42,675 nucleotides of DNA, taken from NCBI RefSeq assembly GCF_002078605.1, contig NZ_MSJR01000014.1, positions 1-42,675 on the forward strand. The letters run 5' to 3'. Within the stretch, counting starts at the first letter, position 1; each line of letters opens with the position of its first letter. This document shows positions 36,548 to 42,675 of the stretch, in pieces. This DNA comes from Salegentibacter sediminis (GTDB taxonomy: Bacteria > Bacteroidota > Bacteroidia > Flavobacteriales > Flavobacteriaceae). The notes beneath the pieces were generated by a model. That model had not been told where the DNA came from. It did not search any database and saw only the letters and a program-made list of their open reading frames with translations. Both the position numbers and the translations under genes were made by a program.

Positions 36548-38440
36548 TTACCATTTAGTGTGAAAAAATTCTCCTCTGGGTTTACCTACACGTTCATAGG
36601 TGTGAGCGCCAAAATAATCCCGCTGTGCCTGAATCATATTTGCTGAGGTTTGTGCGGCGGTGAAACTCAAAAGATAATTTAGCGCTGCCGACATACCCGG
36701 CATCGGGACTCCCGCCTGTAGCGCCTGGGTGATTACGAGAATCAGATCCTGACGGGCCTCTTTTATAAAATCAACAATCTCTTTATGCAACAGAAGGTTT
36801 TCGTCTTTATTTTCACGGAACAATTTTACCAGATCTTCCATTAAACCAGACCTGATGATACATCCATTGGTCCAGATGCGGGAGATTTCAGAAAGATTGA
36901 GATTCCAGCGGTATTCTTCTGAAGCCGATTTAAGCAGGTCAAATCCTATGGCATGATTAATTATTTGTTCAGCTTGAAAAGCCTGAAACAGACTTTTCTC
37001 AATCTTTTTAAATTCTTTTTTATGGGGCTTTGTGTTATAAATTTCTGCTGCCTTTACTCGTTGTTCTTTTTTCCCAGAGATAATCCTGGCCATCACTGCT
37101 GAGGTTATGGTATCTAAAGGCACGCCTAATTCCAGGGCTGCTTTGGTAGACCAACCTCCTGTTCCTTTTTGTTTTGCGGCATCCAGAATCTTATCCAGAA
37201 TAAATTCGGCATTTTCCTTTTTCCTTAAAATCTCAATGGAGATCTCCAGCAGATAGGATCGCATTTCTTTATTCCATTTTTCAAAAAAACCGGCAACTCC
37301 TTCCTGGTCCAGACTAAGGGAAAACCGCATAAAATGATAAATTTCAGCAATAAACTGCATTTCGGCATATTCAATACCGTTATGCAGCATTTTTACAAAA
37401 TGACCTGCACCCCCAGGGCCTATATAAGTACAACAGGCTTTGCCGTTTTTATCCTTTGCCGCAATCTTTTCCAGAATATCGCCAATACGATCATAAGCGG
37501 TAGGTTCCCCTCCGGGCATTATGGAAGGCCCTTTTAAGGCTCCTTCTTCTCCCCCCGAAATTCCAGTTCCCAAAAACAGAATGCCCTTCTTCTTTAAAAA
37601 CTTTTCACGTCTCTCACTGTCTTTATAATGAGAATTCCCACCATCGATAATCAGGTCATCCTTTTCCAGGTGAGGCAGCAGATTTTCTATAACAACATCA
37701 ACTGTTTTCCCGGCATTTACCATTAAGATAATATTTCGGGGGCGCGCCAGAGAAGCAACAAATTTTTCAGGCTCATCAAACCAGTTAAATTTGAAATCAT
37801 TGCTATGGGAGGCGGCAAAATCTTTTGCAACATTTTCTTCCACAGCTTTAAGGTGCCTGTTAAAAACCGATACCTGCACCCCTTTTGAAGCCAGATTAAG
37901 AGCAAGGCTTTTTCCCATCACTCCCAGCCCATAAAGCCCGATCCGGGAGATTTTATTATTTAATTTTTGCATGATCTGTTGTATTATCTGCTCCGGGGAG
38001 TTATTGGCATCAATATGTATCCCGTAGCCTGGTGGTTCTAAGGTCTCGAATTGAGAGGTGAGTAATTCAGGTTTAAAAAAATGATCTTTCCGAAGCAGAA
38101 GTCGTTCTTTGATCAATTCAAAAGTAGAATGTAAATATATCCAGGTAAGCTGCTCCCGGGGAATAGACTGAAGTTGTTTCCTGTACTTTTCCTTCAGGGC
38201 TGAACAGGCCAGAACGGCACCGCCCTTTTGGTTCCATGTGCTTATTTTTCGGGCAAGAATATCCAACCAGCCTTTTCGGTCTTCGTCCTGCAATGGAATT
38301 CCCGCTTTCATTTTTTCCACATTTTCAGGGGGATGAAAATCATCGGCATCATAAAACAGAAGGTCCATCTGCAGGGCCAGTAATTTTCCAACTGTGGACT
38401 TTCCCACCCCCGAAACCCCCATTACGATGTATACTGCCAT
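36548..38440 (-). CDS. gntK-gnd: Fused gluconokinase / 6-phosphogluconate dehydrogenase
   Basis: The 630-residue protein joins two enzymes. Residues about 1-160 are gluconokinase: P-loop GVSGVGKST (8-16), DADDFHPPENVEKM and ALKEKYR. From about 166 it is 6-phosphogluconate dehydrogenase: NADP fold GLGVMG (171-176), IIDGGNSHYKDSERR, GTGISGGEEGAL, GGAGHFVKMLHNGIEY with the catalytic Lys and Asn, GTGGWSTKAA, and the C-terminal AQRDYFGAHTYER and GEFFHTKW. The fusion would phosphorylate gluconate and then oxidise and decarboxylate it to ribulose 5-phosphate, on one chain. The gene precedes gntP by 8 bases. Both domains appear complete, without frameshift. Confidence 0.96.
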   Translation of the reverse strand: MAVYIVMGVSGVGKSTVGKLLALQMDLLFYDADDFHPPENVEKMKAGIPLQDEDRKGWLDILARKISTWNQKGGAVLACSALKEKYRKQLQSIPREQLTWIYLHSTFELIKERLLLRKDHFFKPELLTSQFETLEPPGYGIHIDANNSPEQIIQQIMQKLNNKISRIGLYGLGVMGKSLALNLASKGVQVSVFNRHLKAVEENVAKDFAASHSNDFKFNWFDEPEKFVASLARPRNIILMVNAGKTVDVVIENLLPHLEKDDLIIDGGNSHYKDSERREKFLKKKGILFLGTGISGGEEGALKGPSIMPGGEPTAYDRIGDILEKIAAKDKNGKACCTYIGPGGAGHFVKMLHNGIEYAEMQFIAEIYHFMRFSLSLDQEGVAGFFEKWNKEMRSYLLEISIEILRKKENAEFILDKILDAAKQKGTGGWSTKAALELGVPLDTITSAVMARIISGKKEQRVKAAEIYNTKPHKKEFKKIEKSLFQAFQAEQIINHAIGFDLLKSASEEYRWNLNLSEISRIWTNGCIIRSGLMEDLVKLFRENKDENLLLHKEIVDFIKEARQDLILVITQALQAGVPMPGMSAALNYLLSFTAAQTSANMIQAQRDYFGAHTYERVGKPRGEFFHTKW

Positions 38441-38636
38441 TCGTGAAAAACATTTAAGATTTGAAACTTACGAACTTCAGAGCCTAAATCCAATATTATT
38501 ATTTGCATCAATTTCCCGGTTACAAGGCCGTAAAAAGAAGTTAGAAGAAGATTTTTATTCCTTTTAAGCTCCTGGACTACTATTGTTTGTTGTGGGTTCT
38601 CAGTTGTGAGTAGTGAAGTTGTCAGTTGCTCACTCA

Positions 38637-39560
38637 GATGAGACCCTGAATCAAGTTCAGGGTGACGGTTGTTTTTGTGTTGTCTCGTCATTTCGGGCTG
38701 GACCCGGAATCTCATCCTGCCGGTTCTCAGTTTTAAGTTGTGAGCTTGCCAGTTGCTCACTCAGATGAGACCCTGAATCAAGTTTAGGGTGACGGTTGTT
38801 TTTGTGTTGTCTCGTCATTCCGGGCGTGACCCGGAATCTCATCGCGCGGTTCTTCGTTCTCAGTTCTCAGTTATGAAGTTCTCAGTTGCTTACTAAGATG
38901 AGACCCTGAATCAAGTTCAGGGTGACGGTTTTTTGTGTTGTTTTGTCATTCCGGGCTGGACCCGGAATCTCATCCTGCCGGTTTTCAGTTGTGAGTTGTG
39001 AAGTTGTCAGTTGCTCACTCAGGTGAGACCCTGAATCGAGTTCAGGGTGACGGTTGTTTTGTGTTCACTCGTCATTCCGGGCGTGACCCGGAATCTCATC
39101 CTACCGGTTCTCAGTTGTGAGTAGTGAAGTTGTCAGTTGCTCACACAGGTGAGACCCTGAATCGAGTTCAGGGTGACGGTTGTTTTGTGTTCATTCGTTA
39201 TTCCGGGCGTGACCCGGAATCTCCCAGGCGGTTCTCAGTTCTGAGTTCTGAAGTTCTCAGTTGCTCACTCAGATGGGATCCTGAATCGAGTTCAGGGTGA
39301 CGGTTGTTTTGTGTTGTTTCGTCATTCCGGGCGTGACCCGGCATCTCATTCTGCCGGTTCTCCGTTTTAGGTTGTGAAGTTCTCGGTTGCTCACTCAGAT
39401 GGGATCCTGAATCAAGTTCAGGGTGACGTTTGTTTTTGTGTTGTCTCGTCATTCCGGGCGTGACCCGGAATCTCATCGCGCGGTTCTTCGTTCTCAGTTC
39501 TCAGTTATGAAGTTCTCAGTTGCTTACTAAGATGAGACCCTGAATTGAGTTCAAAGTGAC
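38637..39560. repeat. Tandem composite palindromic repeat array, block 3 (8 B and 7 A modules); fills 38441-39581
   Basis: Module B (GATGAGACCCTGAA...GGGTGAC) begins at 38637, 38764, 38897, 39022, 39148, 39272, 39398 and 39531, i.e. every 124-133 bases. Module A (GTCATTCCGGGC...GAATCTCATC) stands between successive B copies. Each module is a hairpin and B is the inverted counterpart of A. Connecting text is GTTCTCAGTTGTGAGTT-like. 38796-38911 is identical base for base to 39430-39545 (116 bases). The rest of this 1.1-kb gap (38441-38636) holds no gene. It separates the LytTR operon end (39582) from the start of the gluconate operon. Confidence 0.92.
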
Positions 39561-39581
39561 GGTCTGAAATTTCCTGCCTAA

Positions 39582-40325
39582 CTATTTCAACCAGTCTTTA
39601 AAACCTCTTACCCGTTCGCGGCTAACGATGATCTTTTCACCCTTGAAGTTTTTTAACTTAACCAGGAAGCGTTGGTTGGAGTGGGTGATGATATCTTCAA
39701 TGCCTTTGAGATTGATGATGAATTTACGGTTAAGCCTGTAGAAATCTTTCGGGTTGAGTAGGGGGTCCAGTTTCTCCAGGCTATGGTCTATCAGGTAAAA
39801 CCTGTTTTCGCTTGTGTGGAGGTAAGTAGCTTTGTTTTCGGAATAAAAACAAACTATGTCTTCGGTGTCTATGATCTTCAGGTGCTGGCCTACACTAATG
39901 GTAAAACGTTTTTTATAAGGATCAGTTCCGCTGAGCAGGGCTTTGATCTCTTCCAGCTTTACCTGATCGGCCCCCGAATGATTGTTCCTGAATTTTGCCA
40001 GAGCTGTCTCCAGCTCTTCCTCGTCAATGGGTTTAAGTAGATAATCTACACTATTCAATTTAAAAGCCTTCAAGGCATATTCATCATAAGCGGTTGTGAA
40101 AATAATAGGAGAGTTTATTTCAACCTTCTCAAAGATCTCAAAGGAGAGTCCGTCGCTTAACTGGATGTCCAGCAGGATAAGATCGGGCTGGGGGTTTTGC
40201 CGGAACCATTGGATGCCTTCTTCCACAGAAGTTAAGGTGGCTGTCACAAAGATCCCTGCCTTTTCCAATAAGCGCTCGAGCCTTCTTGCGGCGGGTTTTT
40301 CATCTTCAACTATTAGTACTTTCAT
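39582..40325 (-). CDS. LytTR-family response regulator
   Basis: The 247-residue protein has a receiver domain with D8, phospho-acceptor D53 in LLDIQLSDG, TTAYDEYA and a K in YLLKPIDE, and a LytTR domain from about residue 140 (RFTISVGQHLKIIDTEDIVCFY; FYRLNRKFIINLKGIE). It is the last gene of a minus-strand operon consisting of a 2TM-fused kinase, a free 2TM protein and this regulator, with nine bases between it and the 2TM gene. It should be phosphorylated by that kinase. The first of the array repeats begins 21 bases after its stop. Confidence 0.94.
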   Translation of the reverse strand: MKVLIVEDEKPAARRLERLLEKAGIFVTATLTSVEEGIQWFRQNPQPDLILLDIQLSDGLSFEIFEKVEINSPIIFTTAYDEYALKAFKLNSVDYLLKPIDEEELETALAKFRNNHSGADQVKLEEIKALLSGTDPYKKRFTISVGQHLKIIDTEDIVCFYSENKATYLHTSENRFYLIDHSLEKLDPLLNPKDFYRLNRKFIINLKGIEDIITHSNQRFLVKLKNFKGEKIIVSRERVRGFKDWLK

Positions 40326-40334
40326 AATTTCCAG

Positions 40335-40646
40335 TTACTCCCAGGTTTTCTTCTTTTCCTTATCCATCAATTCCTTGATCTTGCGGTCTTCCCAATCTTT
40401 TCCGAGCAGCACATTCGGGCCGAAAACACTTGCCCAATGCGCAAACAAACCAATCCCCCAAAAGAATGCGGTGTTGTAATTCCAGATATTAGCCAGGCCG
40501 TTTATGAAGCCCTCATCCCTGGTGCTAACAATAAATATAACGATATTGATAAACAGATATACCAATAGATGCACATAAAAGCCCTTGATGTCTTTCACCT
40601 TTTTTTGGGCATTCCTGTACTGCAGGCTGTTCTTATTGATTTCCAT
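40335..40646 (-). CDS. 2TM-domain protein
   Basis: The 103-residue protein has a charged helix (NAQKKVKDIKGFYVHLLVYL), two membrane helices (LVYLFINIVIFIVS, and a second near residue 65-85, AFFWGIGLFAHWASVFG) and a charged C-terminal tail with WEDRKIKELMDKE. This is the 2TM-domain layout, a family often cotranscribed with LytTR systems in Flavobacteriia. Its start overlaps the upstream kinase stop (TAATG). It is homologous to the C-terminal part of that kinase: both share the VKxIKxFY segment, FxWxxGL and the WxxRKIxEIM tail. Function unknown; a membrane modulator of the kinase is a reasonable guess. Confidence 0.88.
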   Translation of the reverse strand: MEINKNSLQYRNAQKKVKDIKGFYVHLLVYLFINIVIFIVSTRDEGFINGLANIWNYNTAFFWGIGLFAHWASVFGPNVLLGKDWEDRKIKELMDKEKKKTWE

Positions 40647-41968
40647 TAGTTCCAGGTTTTATTTTGTGATTCTTTTTCCATTATCTCCCTGATCTTTCGT
40701 TCCTGCCAGGCAGCTCCATAGCCGAATACGGAAAACCCGTGGATAGTAAGTCCCAGACCCCAGCCGAAAAGCGGGAACCAAAACCATTTAAATTCCCAGT
40801 AGGTATAATAATTAATAAAGATAAGAAATGGAATTACAACCATATAGGATATTAGGTTGGAGTAGAATTCCTTAATCTCTTTTACCCTTTCTTTTGCTTT
40901 AAAATAAGCGTTCTCATGTTGCATTTGATCGGTTTCCATAATTGACAATTGTTTAGTTAATATTGGTAATTTTACCGTAAAAGTGTCCCGGTCTTTTTCG
41001 ATAAATATTTTTCTTTTCGTCACCAGCCCGTAGCGATTGATGATGTTCTCAAGACCCACCCCTTCGCGTTGATGCAGGGTTTCTTTTATTTGCAGATTGT
41101 TCTTTACGATCAGGTGTCCCTGCTCCTCGTAGATCTTTATAATAAGAGGCCGACTCTCACTGGCGATATTATGCTTTACCGCATTCTCCAATAAAAGTTG
41201 AAGGGAGAGGGGAACGATCTTTGCCTCTTCGGAAGTAAAATTTTCGTCGATTTCAAAGTGAATGCTGTTTTCAAAGCGCATATGTAAAAGCTTCATGTAC
41301 ACCCTTGAAAATTCCAGTTCCTCCTTCAGACTCACCAGTTCTTTATCTTTCTGTTCCAGTACATACCGATATACCTTGGAAAGAGAGCCGGTAAACTTCT
41401 GGGCCTTTTCCGGGTTCTCTTCGATGAGGGAACTAAGTACATTTAAACTGTTAAACAAAAAATGCGGATCCAGTTGGTTTTTCAGACTTTCAAATTTAGC
41501 TGAAGCACTCCCGGCAATTATCTTCTGTTCGGTTATTTTCTCTTCCTGTAATGCTTTATAAAAATAAACCACGTGAAAGAACAGGGAGATAATCGTGGTA
41601 AAAAGCAATGGCAACAAATAAAAGCGCAGACGTTCATTGGCAAGGAATTCGGTGAATTCCACCGAACGAAAAACGGTAAAGTCTACCATCCGGCAAAAAA
41701 AGAATCCGATTAAGGTGAGGATGATGGAACCTGCCGAAGCGAAAAGCACTCGTTTTACACCTGCATTTTTCCAACCTATTTTTGCATTGAAAAAAGAAAA
41801 ATAAGCTGCGTTAATAGCCGTAAGTACAAGGCTGTAGAAAAAATATATCCCCCAGGTTCTATAATTTATAAGCTTATCAAAATCCTGATTGCTGAAGATA
41901 AGCTCTAAGATTATAACCAACACACAAATGGCGAGACTTACTTTTAATATTTTCTGAAGAAGTTTCAT
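40646..41968 (-). CDS. LytS-like histidine kinase with C-terminal 2TM domain
   Basis: The 440-residue protein has about four membrane helices in residues 7-150, a His_kinase domain with H169 in NQLDPHFLFNSLNVL, N-box LLLENAVKHN and G-box GVGLENIINRYGL. After the kinase end (VKLPILTKQLS, to about 342) a METDQMQHEN... segment begins at M344; residues 344-440 are a 2TM domain. This looks like a once-separate 2TM gene joined in frame by loss of the kinase stop codon. The neighbour downstream is a free 2TM protein, then the LytTR regulator. It should phosphorylate that regulator. Confidence 0.92.
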   Translation of the reverse strand: MKLLQKILKVSLAICVLVIILELIFSNQDFDKLINYRTWGIYFFYSLVLTAINAAYFSFFNAKIGWKNAGVKRVLFASAGSIILTLIGFFFCRMVDFTVFRSVEFTEFLANERLRFYLLPLLFTTIISLFFHVVYFYKALQEEKITEQKIIAGSASAKFESLKNQLDPHFLFNSLNVLSSLIEENPEKAQKFTGSLSKVYRYVLEQKDKELVSLKEELEFSRVYMKLLHMRFENSIHFEIDENFTSEEAKIVPLSLQLLLENAVKHNIASESRPLIIKIYEEQGHLIVKNNLQIKETLHQREGVGLENIINRYGLVTKRKIFIEKDRDTFTVKLPILTKQLSIMETDQMQHENAYFKAKERVKEIKEFYSNLISYMVVIPFLIFINYYTYWEFKWFWFPLFGWGLGLTIHGFSVFGYGAAWQERKIREIMEKESQNKTWN

Positions 41969-41970
41969 GA

Positions 41971-42150
41971 TTAGGTGTTTGAATTGATTTTCATACCAGA
42001 TGGTTTCACAAAATTAACACAAGCAGAAGTCACTTTTGTAGGCATGATAATATTTTCTCTGGTAGCGGGGGGAGTTTCGGGCTGTATGTCAAGAGGTAAA
42101 CCCATTGCTTCCACGAGCTTCATCAGGATAATTATCAATGCTGTTGCCAT
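41971..42150 (-). CDS. Possible small gene abutting the 2TM kinase
   Basis: Minus-strand ATG at 42150 to TAA at 41971-41973 gives 59 residues, beginning MATALIIILMKLVEAMG and containing a Pro/Thr stretch QPETPPATREN. Its stop ends two bases before the kinase ATG at 41968, so translational coupling is conceivable. The opposite strand is also open here (GTG at 41975 to 42172, 65 residues with a hydrophobic segment), and I cannot decide which, if either, is coding. No family is recognised. Confidence 0.3.
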   Translation of the reverse strand: MATALIIILMKLVEAMGLPLDIQPETPPATRENIIMPTKVTSACVNFVKPSGMKINSNT

Positions 42151-42278
42151 TTTTTTTCGTTTTATAAGGTAAAGATGATTACAGAAAGCCCGGAAACAAA
42201 AATAAAATGACTGAAGTGTAGCAATTGAAGGATGAATTGTTGTGAACCTGTTTAGGGTTTATCGTTTTTTCTCACTGA

Positions 42279-42675
42279 GATGGGATCCTGAATCGAGTTC
42301 AGGGTGACGGTTGTTTTGTGTTGACTCGTCATTCCGGGCTGGACCCGGAATCTCATCCTGCCGGTTCTCCGTTTTGGGTTGTGAAGTTGTCGGTTGCTGA
42401 CTCAGATGGGACCCTGAATCGAGTTCAGGGTGACGGTTGTTTTGTGTTGACTCGTCATTCCGGGCTGGACCCGGAATCTCATCCTGCCGGTTCTCCGTTT
42501 TGGGTTGTGAGGTTGTCAGTTACTCACTCAGATGGGACCTTGAATCAAGTTTAGGGTGACGGTTGTTTTTGTGTTGTCTCGTCATTCCGGGCGTGACCCG
42601 GAATCTCATCCTGCTGGTTCTCCGTTGTGAGTTGTGAAGTTGTCGGTTGCTGACTCAGATGAGACCCTGAATCGA
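42279..42675. repeat. Tandem composite palindromic repeat array, block 4, continuing past the window
   Basis: Module B begins at 42279, 42405, 42531 and 42658 (period 126-127); three module A copies lie between. The last B copy runs off the right edge, so the array continues. Units share the same connecting text as block 3. From 42151 to 42278, between the kinase operon and the array, I see no gene; the operon promoter must lie there. No frame across the array is a credible gene. Confidence 0.9.

Noticed and set aside
38657-39476. Open frames through the repeat array, encoding repeated MRFRVTPGMTRQHKN-type text
   Set aside because: The frames arise from the palindromic repeats and recur at every copy; there is no start context or family, so they are not genes.
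38637-39560. Array looks CRISPR-like because of regular spacing
   Set aside because: The repeats are long palindromes that alternate in orientation, and the intervals are themselves degenerate repeats rather than unique spacers. No cas genes are near.
41975-42172. Plus-strand GTG-started frame of 65 residues
   Set aside because: It faces the opposite open frame that abuts the kinase gene; the hydrophobic stretch may be a shadow. Evidence is insufficient to list it as a gene.
42318-42554. Plus-strand frame in the right-hand array
   Set aside because: Repeat-derived text, as in block 3.

Overview
The window looks like chromosomal DNA from a member of the Flavobacteriaceae (Bacteroidota). Evidence: AT-rich intergenic DNA; few convincing Shine-Dalgarno sites; two promoter candidates of the Bacteroidota form TTTG-N19-TAnnTTTG; a SusC/TonB-type outer-membrane receptor; three LytTR response regulators next to LytS-like kinases; 2TM-domain proteins; and DUF3570, DUF4266 and DUF6428 genes typical of this group. 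The genus cannot be fixed by reading; a Gramella/Salegentibacter-like marine flavobacterium is my impression only.

Left part (1-12.8 kb): a truncated KAP-type P-loop NTPase and an AT-rich unknown gene boxed by an inverted repeat, which together look like accessory DNA. Then a CheY-like receiver, a flavin amine oxidase, a SYLF lipoprotein, a small outer-membrane-type protein and an EamA exporter. A 39-residue, 14-cysteine metallothionein-like peptide (6917-7036) is followed by an intrinsic terminator and, 10 bases later, by a SigZ-type sigma factor with its own cysteine cluster. Next come a K+ channel-like protein and a compact thioredoxin / ApbE / DUF4266 / DUF3570 operon that suggests extracytoplasmic flavin attachment.

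Middle (12.9-28.4 kb): a four-gene arsenic operon (DUF6428, arsR, thioredoxin-type arsC, acr3). Its probable operator, a 10-bp inverted repeat, overlaps the -7 box of a near-consensus promoter. Then a large conserved protein of unclear function, a 38-residue membrane peptide, and a LytTR regulator operon with one intact and one decayed sensor kinase. That operon is divergent from a TonB-dependent receptor-like gene, and the shared intergenic region carries 21-bp-period direct repeats. After that come an HD hydrolase, a YqiA-like esterase, DUF1059, a dihaem c-type cytochrome lipoprotein and catalase-peroxidase KatG.

Right part (28.4-42.7 kb): a second LytTR regulator with a beta-propeller hybrid sensor, a VIT/CCC1 metal transporter, and a two-gene gluconate module (gluconokinase fused to 6-phosphogluconate dehydrogenase, plus GntP permease). 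A third LytTR system follows, in which the kinase has captured a 2TM domain at its C-terminus. Four blocks of a composite palindromic repeat (two inverted hairpin modules, about 125-bp period where tandem) fill the gaps between these operons.

The recurrent themes are metal and oxidant stress handling (metallothionein, SigZ, Ars, KatG, VIT, cytochrome, thioredoxin) and LytTR signalling. The most interesting candidates for undescribed biology are the metallothionein-terminator-sigZ unit, the ApbE/DUF3570 flavinylation operon, the pseudokinase and 2TM-fused kinase, and the repeat family.
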